Origin: Progne subis subis | Taxonomy: Eukaryota > Chordata > Aves > Passeriformes > Hirundinidae | Length of the DNA stretch: 64,000 nt | Direction: 5' to 3' | Assembly: GCA_022316685.1 (NCBI GenBank) | Contig: JAKJHU010000036.1 | Coordinates: 3,359,036-3,423,035 of the forward strand | Part shown: in pieces, positions 1 to 13,289 of the stretch | How positions within the stretch are numbered: position 1 is the stretch's first letter | Layout of the letters: every line of letters starts with the position of its first letter | The notes under the pieces: model-generated | What the model was told of the DNA's origin: nothing | Databases searched by the model: none | What the model saw: the letters and a program-made list of their open reading frames with translations, nothing else | Made by a program: the position numbers and the translations under genes

Positions 1-1034
1 TATCTTCAATACTGCTTCAAATTTGATGATGAAAATTAAAGCAAACCAAAACATTTTAAAAAATAAACAGTACTTTGTAAGAGAAAATCCTACATTAAGT
101 AAATGAATAATAGCACTAGACTACATGGTTTAACATTGGATGATTTTAAACATTTAGCACTGACACAAAACTCTTATCAACACCTAGATTCTGAATGGAC
201 AAAGGACAACTACCTGGTTGAATTAGTTGAATGGTTAACTACTTTAACTTCAACCTACATTTTTACATATTGAAAATGAAAGATGTTCTACACAATGTCA
301 TGGATTTTTAACAAAGTTGGCAGACATAGTGAAAAAAAAGGTGGGGGAGCAGACTTTGATTTTTTAGATAAAGATATTTCAGTCCTGTTTAGTTTCATAA
401 CACTGGAAAATGGTAAGATAGGGAGCTCCAATTTTTGGAACAAGAGATTAATGAAGACTGTAATGGGTCCAAACTACAAAGTTTACATGTGAATCCATTT
501 TATAGAAAAAAATTTAGATTCAAAAACAAGGAATACAAAACACCTCAAATCTGGGACTTCTAGTAGGCCCTTGTAAATCAGTATTTATTCCTCTGCAAGT
601 GACTAAATCAGCATGAGATTAGGTGTCACAAAGAGCAAAGATTGTTTAATTGTGCATGGCTGTCATATAAACATAAAAATCCAAATAAAAGAAAACAAAA
701 CCAATGAAAAACCAAAGTTTGAAATTATTACAATGCTGTCATGCATTCGCAGATCAGGACTTTTGTGACTAGACAGAAAATCTACCACAACATACAGCTG
801 CAAAACCAAAGTTTCTTTAACTCCTTTAATCCTTACTACTGTGGTTCAAAAACAGATGTACACATCTGAATCTGAATTAAAACAAACAAAAAAGAATGAC
901 TGACATCTGGATCACAATGGACTTGGAAGTTCTTTATTTACTGGGACTAAATACCACCATGGAAAAAACGCTGGGGACACAAAGTATGGAAAACTAATCA
1001 GGTGTGTTCATGATTCCAACATTCCTGTATTTAC
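1..1034 (-). other. RIMS1: RIMS1 intron downstream of window exon 15 (partial)
   Basis: The donor is GTAAATAC just below 1035. The 1034 bases to the window edge are AT-rich with no further exon, repeat or RNA gene that I can recognise. Confidence 0.8.
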
Positions 1035-1097
1035 CTGATGGTATGTAGGCACTCTGCACTTCTTCCTCGCTTTGCTCTGGGCAGCATAAGAAGCTCA
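1035..1097 (-). CDS. RIMS1: RIMS1 window exon 15: 63-nt SELLMLPRAKRG exon
   Basis: A 63-nt exon entered and left in phase 2 (acceptor TGTGCAG|TGAG, donor ATCAG|GTAAAT), coding residues 864-884: SELLMLPRAKRGRSAECLHT and I, with two bases left for the next exon. It matches the mammalian RIM1 segment leading to a region of variable exons after the C2A domain. Being a multiple of three with equal phases, it can be skipped in frame. The next coding exon is not within the last 1034 bases. This is the most 3' RIMS1 coding sequence in the window. Confidence 0.95.
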
Positions 1098-4000
1098 CTG
1101 CACAGACAGGATGGGTGGTGAGTGAAACAGATATAGTTATGAAGCATTAGATGACATAGGTTATGCCAATGATAAGCAAATGAAAACATAAAAAGAAATG
1201 AGAAGCATTCACCCAGATAGTCTGATAAGACTGCATGTCTCAAAAAATATGAGTCAAAAAATGCATGTAATTAATATTTTCAACAAATTCATTTTAGTGT
1301 GGCACCTCCTTCTGTGATATTTTTCATTAAAATTCAGAATTACTTTTTCAGAGCTTTTCATGACAAAACAAATACATAAAATGGCTACCGTTTTCTAATA
1401 ACCTCCTTTCTCATGAACTAATTAATGGAGAACTGCTTTAGGAAAAAAAAGAAAGATGCCTGTTTGTTTTATGTTGGATTTTGTGGCTTCCTAAGCTGCA
1501 AAATCATACAAGTAAAAGCAGTGGAGGTTTGAAAATGATTTAGTGAAGATTGGTTAATGGAAAGAATAACCAGTCACCCTTTAGGGAAAATCAAAAATAT
1601 ATGTTAATTTGAAATATTGTGCTTGGCCAAACATAAACTCTGACTCATAGCTCTTAATAGTTTTCTGTAAAGACAATCCTAAAGAAACAAACAAAAATGC
1701 TAATAAGCCATCAGACTTTTTATTTCTTTCTTTCAAATCAAGGAAAATCAGCCATCTATTCTATTTTTCTTATACTGTAACCAAACACATACTATAGCCA
1801 GCAAGATGGTAAAATTAATGCATATTTATGCCTATGGTAAATATGACTATGATATGAAATATCCCTTGAATTAAGCCAGTAGTTTTATGCACTTCAACAC
1901 AATCAGAAAGACCAAGCTCCAAAACTCCTATCATTGAAAATATGAAATTAAAGGTAAGCTTCATGGAAACATGCTAATTTTAAAAGAAGCCAGGAATCCC
2001 ATGAAGTACTATGGCAAAAAAGAAAAAAAAAAAAAAAGAGAGAAGATATTACAAAACAGATAAAGCAGCAGTTGTTCAATGTGTTTCACACTACATGCCA
2101 TTATAAAATGATCTATTTCATTGATACACTATAGGCATTATTTATCTAAAATTCTAAACCGGGCAGCTTGAAATAATGGCTTGTGAGTCATGTAAGATTT
2201 AATTACATCTGTAGCCACTAGCTTGATGCAACATTACGTACTAGAGTTGAACTGAATTTTTAAATTCTCTTTCTAAGCAAAATTTCTGTTCATAAGCTCA
2301 GAGGACTGACAGAATTTATATGCATGTTTCCAAATTACAAACAACTATAGATTTTAGGAAAAAAGTTACTATTTTCTATAGAGTTGCAAAGTAGATGCAA
2401 AGTCCACATGAAATCATAGAGTACTTTGTTAATATCTACCTCTCCTAAACCAAAGAGTTTCTACTGTAAATGACCCGAAGCAAACACTAATAAAAAAAGA
2501 TATATTGAAAAGTGATATAACAAATCCACCATGAAATATTTTAGTTTAAAATATATATATAAAAATATAAATATATAAATATAATATATATATATATATA
2601 TTTTAAAAAATAGTAATCCATCAAGATTATCAATATTGTGAAAATATGCAGTTCTCTGATAAATTAAGTCTGGTTTGGGAGACATTTAAAGTACAGATTA
2701 CTATTCTCAAACAAATGTTTTCTATACTCAGAATGAATAGATTTTACTTAGGAATTAAAGAAACAAACAAAAAAAAAAAATAGTGCCATGCTCTTGAAAA
2801 CTGGACAATGTTTTCTTAATAAAAAGCTTTTAATAAGAGTTTATATATATTCATATATGTGTGTATAAATGTATATAAATATATATAAAACTGTTGAAGT
2901 GGACAAAGAGGTTTCACTGGAAATTTATTGCAACAGATGCTTCTGTAACAGAGTGGTAGTAACTGTTTTTACAAAGACCTATATTATTATTTAATATTGA
3001 TTTTGAACCAGTAACAGATCATAGAAACTATTGAAACTAATCATCAGCTGTAATTGCTGGTATGCAATTATCAGGTAATTCCTCAGCTTCCAAGCCAAGT
3101 TTATACTAGATATCTATGTGAACTTACTACTTGTTGAGATGACATGCACCACACATAATATCTACACTACTCTTGACACTAATACATAGTATTTAATGCA
3201 GTTGGGTTTTTAAATTCTTGGATGTGACAGAGGATCTTTCTCAACAAAACCTGGTTTGGATCTTTCATATGATGCTATTCTTTTGTACTGAAAGCTGGCG
3301 AAACCTGCCAGAATTAAACAGCCTTCACAATGGACAAAATCTGGGGGAAAAGATGAAAAGGAAAATGGGGAAAAGGAGACCACTGCAGACAAGATTATTG
3401 TTCAAGGACCCTTGGTATCTAGACCCATTTTTAAATCCTGCAAATAAGCCATGTACATCCTTCACGTCTGATCTTTAAACTTCCAAAAAAAAGTTTTTTC
3501 TGACTCTGTACAAATCCAGCAGCCCATTGCTTACCCCCAAGAAGGCTCAGTGTAAACCCAGCTCCTTTCCAAACCTAGTCCATGAATATATCACCAGTTA
3601 GGTTTAGGTTTGAGGCTTTACTAAAAGAGAAATTTCTAGACAGTTAACTGTCTATACTGATAAAAGCTACTTTTTAAAGCCTTTTTCTCTTCAAATATGA
3701 TGAATAAGAAATCTATTCAATAAGTATCTTCAGGAATCTTTTGAATATATCACTGCCCAAAATAAATAACAGAAAAAAATTTGCAACAAGTGGACATTAT
3801 TTGAATTATCCTAACTATAAATCTGACTACTATATTTAAAGACAATTTAAATTCACCTCTGAAAGAAAATTCAGTACAAAAATCCAACTTAGTCAATTCT
3901 GTACACAGTTTTTGCCAATAAATTTGAGGTTTTAAATGTACCATATAACTTTTTAATTCCCACACCTATGTTACCATATGACAAAAGTTAAACAGGCAAG

Positions 4001-5099
4001 ATCAAATAGAACACTGAACTAGCTGAACTGCAAGAGCCACCTGTTATTGAGTCTTTATGTTGCTTCAAAACTGCCAAAGATTTCCAGAGATTTTTATGAT
4101 TTAATGTTTACATGTTTTCATTCCACTATGAAATGTATGTTCTATATGGAATTTACTGGACTATAGGGAAAGGGGTTTTTTTACTCAGTTCTAAAAGCAG
4201 TTACTTACTGCCAAGGAAAAGAAATCAAGACATTACTATGACAACTGATCTTATCTGAAGGGTAAATTTGCTATTATAGTCTAGTTATATGATTTTTTTA
4301 AAGTAAACAAAATCCCATAAAGATTGATAATCTGTGTGGCTGTCATAATTATTTTTCAAAACTGCTGAGCTGAAATACTTTTATAAAAGTTTTTTGCAGC
4401 TATAAACTACACAGAAATTCTATTTTTTTTTTCCATTTTATCAGAATATCATTCCTAGACACCTGAAAACAGTGCCTACTAGAAAGGCCAAGTGTTCTTT
4501 GAGTCATGAGCCATGCTGTGTATTCCAGGGAGAGATATGTATGTGTCACACATCTAAGACTGGAAATTTTTGCACACTACAACTAGTACTGCATAGTAAG
4601 TATCCTTACTATGTCTAGGTAATGTACAAAGTTCACCAGAATGTTACATAAGATGCTGCGAGACTGCATCCATAGATGTCCAAAATTTATAAACATATGA
4701 ATCCAAACCAGTATGCATCCAACTCCCAGCTAGGAGGAATTCATATCTGGTATTTCGCTGGCTAGAATAACTGGTAAATTCTGGTACATTACAAGACAAA
4801 CTAGGGCATGACTTTCTAGCAAAAATCTCTGGGCTTTATTTAGGAAAAAGCAGTAGAATATCTAGGACGAACAGACAAGAATCCATTTGTCTAGATGCCT
4901 GCAGTTACTGTCAACTCAGTCACAGTTTTACCTAAAAAAAAGGTATATATAATTTAACAGTTGTACTAGATCTATCAGTTATGATGAATTCTCCCCCTTC
5001 CTCATTGCATTCAGTCACATTTCTAATGAAACCTTTAAATTTAGGCAAACTGACAAAGATGTTTCTAAACTTTTTTCCACGTTCAGGCTGACAATGTAC
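1098..5099 (-). other. RIMS1: RIMS1 intron between window exons 14 and 15
   Basis: A 4.0-kb, strongly AT-rich intron, donor GTACAT and acceptor TCTGTGCAG. It includes AT-repeat tracts at about 2551-2603 and 2841-2890 and A-runs near 2019-2036 and 2768-2780. No gene or transposon recognised. Confidence 0.85.
2551..2603. repeat. AT-rich simple repeat
   Basis: Alternating TA units with AAA/AAAT interruptions, then a run of about ten TA units, in the intron below window exon 14. Confidence 0.9.
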
Positions 5100-5225
5100 C
5101 TTTCTTGATCAGACAAATACTGACTATCCATCTCTCTGGATCTGTAATCAACTGGAGTTCTGGAGGCATCATGGTGTCTAGTTGGAGAACGTGATCTTCT
5201 CATTTGATGAATTTCATCTAAACTC
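5100..5225 (-). CDS. RIMS1: RIMS1 window exon 14: RSRSPTRHH linker
   Basis: A 126-nt exon entered and left in phase 2, coding residues 822-863. It reads SLDEIHQMRRSRSPTRHHDA, then SRTPVDYRSREMDSQYLSDQ and E. The first arginine is completed from exon 13, and the last two bases join exon 15 to give Ser. The length is a multiple of three with equal phases, so the exon could be cassette-spliced in frame. Differences from mammals as recalled are conservative (IHQM for IHPT, SDQE for SEQD). Donor is AG|GTACAT, weak after position +3; the frame stays open past it for some codons. Confidence 0.95.
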
Positions 5226-5715
5226 CTGAAAAGCAGAAATATGTATGATAATCTTATTTCCTCATGAATAACAATGGATCACAGTACAAGCTGGTTGAAG
5301 GAAGTTTTTAATCTTAAATTATTAATACATGATTTCTGAAAGAATGTTATTAAAAAATATGCAATTTATACATGCCACTATTACCCTACAAATATACTTA
5401 AGTGGTTTCATAGAAGATTTGGCCACTGACTGAGAAAAAAAAAATTTCCAAACCTATGTATAAGTTATGGTACACAGATGATGAATCAGAGAGAAAACAT
5501 GAGTAAAAAGAGTAAGTCTTACAAAGATATGATTCTTCCCATGAGTACTCTTGAGTGACTAATAAAAGCATATATCAAGTTCAAACACGGCACCAATAAA
5601 TTTAGATACAAAACCCAAGCTTTAAAATAGTGAAAAAGTCCTGAACAAGAGAAAATTTAATAATGACACACTATGGAAACATGAAAGCATGCTGAGTTTC
5701 ACTTGTGATGCCTAC
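5226..5715 (-). other. RIMS1: RIMS1 intron between window exons 13 and 14
   Basis: A 490-bp intron, donor GTAGGC and acceptor CTGCTTTTCAG. No recognisable feature. Confidence 0.87.
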
Positions 5716-5875
5716 CTCTGTAATGGCACATTTGGTAAACGTGAACGGGGCCTGCCCTGATCGTCACCACGGTGAGGAGACACAGAACGTGAACGATGAT
5801 GTGTTGTTGTTCTTTGCTGTTCTGGCACAGTTAGTGTTGTGGATTTACCTTCTCTAGTACTAGACCTATAACCTA
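5716..5875 (-). CDS. RIMS1: RIMS1 window exon 13: Arg/Ser-rich linker after C2A
   Basis: A 160-nt exon (phase 1 to 2) coding residues 769-821. It reads VGYRSSTREGKSTTLTVPEQ, then QRTTTHHRSRSVSPHRGDDQ and GRPRSRLPNVPLQ. The segment is basic with RSRSVSP-like motifs and is expected to be disordered. It lies in the region after C2A where RIM1 transcripts are known to be alternatively spliced. Acceptor is CTTGCCAG|TAGG and donor AG|GTAGGC. The mammalian protein has one Thr fewer (RTTHH against RTTTHH). Confidence 0.95.
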
Positions 5876-8800
5876 CTGGCAAGAGGGTAACAAAAGGCAA
5901 TTAGAGAATAAAGATGTGGGTTTAGAAAGATGTCATTCAGATGGCTAGTCTTCCAGGAGCATCTATCCAAATGCTTACACAACTTTCAGGTCATCATTCA
6001 GCTGTTGTACATACCGATGCATCATGCAGAATAAATTACTAGCATTACCTTTAAATGCCTACATGTACAGAAACTGAAAAAATGAGACTTTTGGATGTAC
6101 TGGAAGATGTGGAGCAGTTTTCTTACTTGGGGAAGAATATTCTGGGTATTTTGTGTATATAAAAAATCTTTGAAAGGAATCTAAATAGTGCAGGTTTACC
6201 TCACCGAAAAAAATGGAGAAACCATGCTTGCATACAGCAGCACAGACTCACAGAGGGCTGCTCATATATAAAGCATCTTTCTGCCTCTTGTTTCAGTTAA
6301 ACACAAAGATGTTCTCCTACTGAACTTGGCCAAAGCCACCTACTTAAAAAACTACTAGGATTTAGAGTATACTGTACTGAATATTGGGTGTTGCATACTA
6401 TGCAGAATATTTTTTGCCAAATACTATGACTAAGCGGCAAAATTTCTTGCAGTATTTTTAAACAGGATTAAGAAAAAAAATCAGTAGAATGTTAGTACAT
6501 TTTCAATATTTCAATATTCTTGTGCCTTTTTCTATGCAACACACTTTTTGCCTTATACATTTTGACTCCCATCCAAAAACAGACAACGAAGCTGAGTAAG
6601 ATAACAGCTTTCAAAAGTTACCTGTTATCTTTCCCAAAGAGCCTAAGGAGATCTGCTCATACTTCACTTGCTCATTTCTAGACATTTAAATGAGATTACA
6701 AGAATTCCTTGACAGAAAATCCCTTAATGATATAGAAAGACATCCCTTAAATAATCCTTTAATCACTTCACAACTTCTTGCATTGGTATCAAAATATTAA
6801 TTTTTCTTCTTTGAATTTGTCTAGCATTAAAGTTACTGTAATGTGCAATTTTGAGCCAGCCTATATCAAAAATCTTTTCATGCAGGAAAAGACTGCGATT
6901 CTATCACTCAGTTGTCAATTGGAGACATTCAATAAATTATATAAATTGCACTTTTTATAGATCTCACTACCAGATTTTAACTTTGGGGTTATTTTCATAT
7001 TTTATAATTTGTGTAATTCTTCTAGTTCCTCTCTGTTCTTCTACCAAATTACACAGTCTGTCTTTTAAAAGTGTGCCCTGTATACAGAGTCTGTGTTAGG
7101 CCTGGTCATGTATTCAATGACATTTAAGAACCTCTTTAGCTGCAAGTTTGAACCCTGACCACAAACATCAAAGAAGCATTCACACTTTTTTCCCAAAATG
7201 TAAGAGTTTACCAATGTATCCTAATGGCCTCTAAAAGCTGACAAACTCGCAGGAAACTATTTACTGGGGTTTGTCAACCTTTTAACAAAGTAGGACTCCA
7301 ATGTTCTGCAGGTTTTGATATGTTGTGATGCTGGAGTACCTTACCTGCCAAAAAAGTGTTTAGAGTTCTGTAATAAAATTATAAAAACACATGAGGATCT
7401 CCCTGATCTCAGGACAAGGACTGGGTGCAAATTTTGGAGCAAAATGGGGACTTCCTCAGGACTTCAGTGGAGATTCACCAACCAGGATTGCTGCAGAAAA
7501 TGTCTAGATGCTTGTTAGAGGAAGAAAAATATATGACAAAAGCTGAATGTATTCTCTTTCCCAGGATAACTAAATCTAAGCTGCATTTTGAAAAAGATAT
7601 TTCATTTTCCAAAAAATTTTTGTGTTATAAAAAATCCTGTAATCTCTACTTGAAGAGCAGTTTACCTATATTAAACACTAAAACCAAAGAAATCCTAAAC
7701 TTTTCTCCAATCTTTAGGCAATCGTACTCAAATACGTACAATTAAAAAAAAAAAAAAATTAAATTTAAAACACATTTCTAGAGCATTTCCAGTCTCCCTA
7801 AAAAACTCCACATAGGATTAGCCTGTAACTCAGAAGTCTAGTATAGAAAGATGATTTTATATTTATATAATATGTATTTATATTTTTGCATAGCCAAGCT
7901 ATCTTGGGAACAATACCTTAATGCAGTGTGTGTACACAAAGCTTACAGAACAGAGACAGTAATTCATACTTATTCCAAGTATCAATTCAAGAATTGTCAA
8001 ACTGGTCAAATCACACTCATACTTTCACAATGACCATGACAGTGACAGTAACAGTAACATTTCCTCATATTCTCAAATACAAAGGCTCTGTGCTCTTCAG
8101 GGTCAGCAGAGAAAAATTTGCATGGACCAGCATGATAGCAGCAACCAAGCTGATGGTAATTTATGCAGAAGTTTCTCAGTTGCTCATGGGAAACTGTCAA
8201 GTGTGACAGGAAAAGAATGCAGGATGGATGACGAAAATGGTTCTAACATTTGATACCAGTATTATATTATTTTTTTCTTAAAGACAATGCAGACAAGGAC
8301 AAGGACAATTGTACTGATGTCACTCTGCTGCTACAGGAGTAAGGCAAATACATTTATACAGGTTACATGTGATAGAAAAATAAACTACTCTGAAGAGTTT
8401 TATGAATTTACCCATAGCATAAACAATGCAGCTTGTTAAAATTACCACTGGAGATATTGCCAACTGTATATCAGCTTTTTTGTTATCTTTTTTTTTTTTT
8501 TTTTTTTTAATTAAAGACATTACGGAAGCTTTGGTTGAACAGATTGGTCTTAAAACACGTTCAGCTTTTATTAAAACCTTCACTGACTCTTATGGAGTAC
8601 CAGGATATCCAGTACAACACAGACACAGAGTGACTGGTTTAAGAACAGCTCAGGATCACAAACTTACTTAAGAGACTTGAGAATCTCTCATACATGCAGA
8701 GGTTGAGGGACTTAAAAGATTATTTTCTTTGTGTAAACGGATGTCAGTATACCACAAAAATCCTGTCAAAATAATTTTTGTTAAACCTGAGCTTCAAATT

Positions 8801-11708
8801 ACTTTCAGCTGTTGATATAAACTTTTATTAACATATCTAAGCGCTGATTAAAAAAAAGATATGTATAACACTGCAAGGTACTACTAATAAACGAGGGTGG
8901 TATAATTACATGAAAGATAAGATTTCTTAATTAGTGACATGACAAGGAAAAATACTTTTCTTAAAATATTTTGGAATTTATTAAAGTACCACTATTTTTG
9001 ATGTAACAATCATTACTTTCACTGACAAGAAATTATTTTTTGCAGATGCTGAAATGTCTAGGAAAATAGTTTTCTTTGTTATTACTAAATTCTAATACTG
9101 CATTTACCTTAGCAATCGGTGAAAATTTTGAAACTATAGTTTTAAAGGATTTTCAAGGTTAGTTAAATTAGCAAAACTATTTTCCTTCATGTTTCTAGCT
9201 TGCATGGAGATGAAATGAAATTCTGTGCTTTAACATTTTGTAGTTATGTGTTTATTTATTAGAAAATGAACAATAACCTTTGTGAAAATCTTGAGATATT
9301 AAGAGGGTTAAATAACTTCATTTTTTTTTCTCAATACTTCAGGAAAAAGAGAAAATTAATAACTTCCAGAAAGATTCTCTCTGACTAACCTGATCTCCTT
9401 CTATGACAAGGTCACTGTCTTAGTGGATGAGGGAAAGGCTGTGGATGTTGTTTATTTTAACTTATTAAAATCTTGTACCGTTTCCCCAGATTCTCCTGGG
9501 GAAGCTGGCAGCCTACAGCTTGGACAGGTCTTTAAAGGGAAATATTTTCTTATGCGTCAAATGTTGTAAACTCAATTTTGATATTCTTACTTCTCTTGAG
9601 AAGGAATATCTTAAAACTAGACCAATCTGGTTGAAGCCAATAAAGGCTCTTCCAAAATGGTGCATCACCACACTACATCAAAGGGAAATATGGTTATTTT
9701 CTGTTCCTTCCCACATGCACACTGTGCAAGATAATGTGTGAGAAATCTGAACCAGACAAGAGCTGGGATGTACTCTGGTGAGAACCATGGTACTGGAAGG
9801 GCAGGAGGAGGCCAGGGGTAAAGGCCCTGCAGAAAAACAAGGAACTTGCATGGAACTTAGTTTTAACTAACAAAGGTGTCTGTTTTATGAAGAAGATGCA
9901 CTATTCATTCAGTGGAAATGAAGGGAGCAGTCCAAAGGCTTAACAATTTAGCAATGAAGCAAGTTAAGAAGGTTGGACAGGAGGGTAGAAATGCATATAT
10001 ATGAACTTGATCTCCAGTCACATTTGTGAATCTGTACCTAAGGTTCTCAAACAATTCAACAGACATTGGGACCAGAAACCTTTTCCAGGTCTTATTGCAA
10101 AACACATTTCCATACACTGTCTCAGCTTTCATAGAATTGTGCCTCACGACTCAAATTTTCTTTGCCCCTGTCCCTAAAGTTGAACTTCCTTTCAAGAATT
10201 CAGGTTGCATATGCAAACAAACCCCACACACTAATATGCATATCCACTTCACACAGGAATCACAAACAGATGAGCTCCACTTAGAACTGCCACACAAATG
10301 CATCAATTAAACTCAAAATGGACAAATTTGTGCTTGGTTGAGTGAACTGGCAGAATGTTTCTGATTAGGTGGACTTCAGAAGAAGCTTCTTGGCTATGCC
10401 CTTCAATTTTTAACTTGGAGACTCCCAGATCATTGCAAATCCAGTTCTAAAAATTAAATACTGCTATTTTCTACAGTGATCTCTGAGAAAGTTTGGATCT
10501 GTGCATTCGTCAAAGGCACACCTGAGCATGAAGTCCAAAGAAATGCCAATAAGAATCAGTTACTCAAATGCTGGCCCAGTGAACAAAGTCCAATACATGC
10601 AGCTGAACCACTATGAATGCTTCCTGTCAGCCAGGAAAAATATTTAGAGCCTATTATTTATATTTAATTTTTCATGCTCACTCTCTCTGCTGATGTAAAA
10701 ATATCAAATATCATAGCTAGGCATAGATGAATGAACTTCTCTCTTAGTGACTGAGGTGCATAGTATATAAAATAAGAACAGAACCCAATCAGCATCAAAG
10801 GAAGGGGAATTTGTCTCAGTTAATATCAAGATGATACAGCATTAATAAGACATGGGATTTATTTGTACAGTTATATAGTGGATAAATAAATTGTGAGATT
10901 ATTTTAAACATAGATCATGAGGATAGAAGGCTTTCTGAATCCCACCATGATTTAATTCAATGGTTTCCATCAGGAAGATCCACAGAAAAACTGACAGTGC
11001 TGGCAATGACATAGTGACTCTTCAGTTAGCTTGGGACAATTGGGAAACATATTTATTCAACTTGTGGCAGCAGTGAATGAGAACTAGAAGAATGTGGTAC
11101 CCAAGATAGTCCTCAAGATTTTCAGTATGTAGGAATGCTGAACTAAAAGTCAAACATGGCAGTTTCTACAAGTAAATATTTATGAACATTTAGGGTAATG
11201 AAGCTTATGAAGCTTATTAAAACTATAAAAGGTATAGCCATGCTACATGCATCTTAATCTATAGCCATGCATTATCAATAAAGACCATGGGAGACTGCAT
11301 TAAAGCTTAGTTTCAAGCGAAAAGCAAAATAATAATAAAAAAATGCTTTCAACAGAAACTGAAATCTTAACTATTTTAAAATGTGGGAGGGTCTTTTACA
11401 TTCAATTTGCATTTTAAATAATGCTTGGAGCATTACATAGTAAAAAATTAACCAATTTGAAACAACCAGTGGTTCCCATATGAAAGGTGATATGCAAAAT
11501 AAATATAAATGAATGAATAGTAGGATGTTTAATTTACCAGATATGGGATGGGTACCATGGAATAATCAGGAAGACTTTAATCCACAATGCACTCTCCAAA
11601 ATCAGTATCCTCAATATTCCAGAATATTATAAAGAAAAAACAAACAAAAAATCCAAACAAGCAAAAAAGAAGAAAAAGAAAGCAGGACCATGCTGTTCAT
11701 CCACGCAC
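5876..11708 (-). other. RIMS1: RIMS1 intron between window exons 12 and 13
   Basis: A 5.8-kb intron, donor GTGCGT and acceptor CTCTTGCCAG. It holds a CR1 reverse-transcriptase remnant at 9360-9530 and poly(T)/poly(A) runs near 8490-8508 and 7743-7757. The other sequence is AT-rich with no supported gene. Confidence 0.85.
9360..9530 (+). mobile_element. CR1-type LINE fragment (reverse-transcriptase remnant)
   Basis: The plus strand reads as a decayed piece of CR1 ORF2: SLTNLISFYDKVTVLVDEGK followed by AVDVVYFNLLKS, aligning to the CR1 reverse-transcriptase segment of the type CLTNLISFYDKVTxLVDEGK...DVVYLDFSKAFDTVSH, whose catalytic-region text has drifted (FNLLKS for LDFSKA). Downstream PGEAGSLQLGQ resembles a decayed LEKLAAHGLDR. 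Frame is lost on both sides and no 3' end is attached, so this is a non-functional internal fragment lying antisense to RIMS1. The match is made from memory of the family; borders are approximate. Confidence 0.75.
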
Positions 11709-11780
11709 CTGGAGGAACAACTCCAATACCATCATCAACATCAAAATCTGAGATGTCACTATCACTGATTGGCCGAGATC
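11709..11780 (-). CDS. RIMS1: RIMS1 window exon 12: acidic 72-nt linker exon
   Basis: A 72-nt exon, entered and left in phase 1, coding residues 745-768. It reads RSRPISDSDISDFDVDDGIG, then VVPP. The block is acidic and serine-rich, with SDSD and SDFD motifs resembling casein kinase 2 sites (an inference from motif only). Because it is a multiple of three with equal phases, it could be skipped without a frameshift. Mammals have ISDYEVDD; here ISDFDVDD. Acceptor is GTGCAG|GATC and donor CCAG|GTGCGT. Confidence 0.95.
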
Positions 11781-13003
11781 CTGCACAACAGTAAGGTAAA
11801 CAAATACCTGAACATCTGGTCATGATATGTAAGAATATGCTCATTTAACATAATAATGAAATCAAGAAGATGATTTTAAGTCAAAACAATAGCGGAGAAC
11901 TCAACTACAGTGACTAACAGATGCTTCACAAGACAGCTGAGCCAATTTACCATCTTACAGCTACTGCAGCCTCCTTTCCCTTTCTCTTCCCCTCAATTCC
12001 TCAGTAATCCTCTAGTAGGATAATTTATCTCACTAAGCCTCCAAAAGCAAAACTCAAGAAAAGGAAAAAGACACTTGTGTGCTACTTCAGTGAATACGCT
12101 GAATCAGCTTGCTGAACAGGAAAGGAGATGAGGCGGCATATGGTGAGAGAGAGGAAGAGGAAACAGCACTGCCAGCTTTAAGAAAAGCACAAATATCTCT
12201 ACAAAAACTAACCTTTAATTTGCTCTCTGTATACATATCCTCCATTTGGGCATCTATGTAGCAATTAGAGCAGTAATATTTACATATTTATAGTTCATTC
12301 CTGAATGTGCACCGATTTCCTATGCATTGGCAGGAGTGAATGCCTTCCATGTTTTAGAAAAATCATAAAAATAGCTTGGAAATGTATTTTAAAATAACCT
12401 CCTACATCTTTCATATTTCTAAGTAAATCTTAATTTAAATGAACAGAGAAACTGCAATATTGAAATACCTCCTTCTTTAAAATGCCTCATACAAACCTGA
12501 AATCAGACTCAACTGTAAAACAACTCTACCTCCAAAATACATGAATACAATTTCTCTTTTCTGCAAAAGTACACTTTAATGAGCACATTGGAGGTTGAGA
12601 CTAAATTTATGTTGAAAAGTTTTTTTTAAGCCTTTTAAGTCTTTAATGACTTCTTTATACAAAATAAAATGCTTTTAATTTTTAAAAGTATCCAATAATT
12701 AAAAACATCATCTTTCTATTTAAAAATAAATTTATGAAAAAAAACTTTGAACAATTTTGTTTTGATATTGAAAGCCAAATCAATTCCAGCAGTTTTCATA
12801 CACTTGAAAGTTATCTGTCACAGTTGTAAGGCTGACATGTCATAATGTCATAATTCAAACTGCCTTTCTGCCACACATTTTCATTACTTTTAAAGACTAT
12901 GGAACAGTATATTTTTTATTTTATTTGGAATTTAGGTACCGTTACACCATATCCAGCATTTCTAATTTAAAATTTAAGAGACCTTAATGGAACTTGGACC
13001 TAC
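11781..13003 (-). other. RIMS1: RIMS1 intron between window exons 11 and 12
   Basis: A 1.2-kb AT-rich intron, donor GTAGGT and acceptor TGTTGTGCAG. No gene or recognisable repeat. Confidence 0.85.
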
Positions 13004-13160
13004 TTTGTAATTTTTTGCTAGTGCTTTCTCCACCATGAACATGTCTTCTTGGCATGAATGGTGATGGCTGAGGCAGAGGTAGTGAAGATTCATCATGTGT
13101 CTGTAGCTTATACCAATGTGGTTCATCATCTAAAAGTGCTGTCTCCAGCTCTATAAGAAT
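13004..13160 (-). CDS. RIMS1: RIMS1 window exon 11: end of C2A and following linker
   Basis: A 157-nt exon (phase 0 to 1) coding residues 693-744. It reads ILIELETALLDDEPHWYKLQ, then THDESSLPLPQPSPFMPRRH and VHGGESTSKKLQ. The first part is the last strand of the C2A sandwich; the rest is a Pro/Ser linker. Relative to mammalian RIM1 (HGES) there is one extra Gly (HGGES). The donor A|GTAGGT leaves one base, completed to Arg by exon 12. A second possible donor (GGTCCA) lies 4 nt downstream, but only the chosen one keeps the frame into the RPISDSD exon. Confidence 0.95.
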
Positions 13161-13289
13161 CTAGCAGAAAAATCATAAGGTTTCAATTTTACTTTGAAGG
13201 TACACAGAGAAGCACATATACAAAATATATATGTATATGTGCTCAAAACCAAACAATGAACTCAGCAGAAATGTGATTGTATGCATCAC
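13161..13289 (-). other. RIMS1: RIMS1 129-bp intron between window exons 10 and 11
   Basis: The shortest intron in the window, with donor GTGATG and acceptor TTCTGCTAG. It contains a short TATATATGTATATGTG run. Its frame is not open, so retention would truncate the protein. Confidence 0.9.

Noticed and set aside
3210..3478. Overlapping plus and minus open frames
   Set aside because: No similarity, no splice support, and opposite-strand shadows of each other in an intron.
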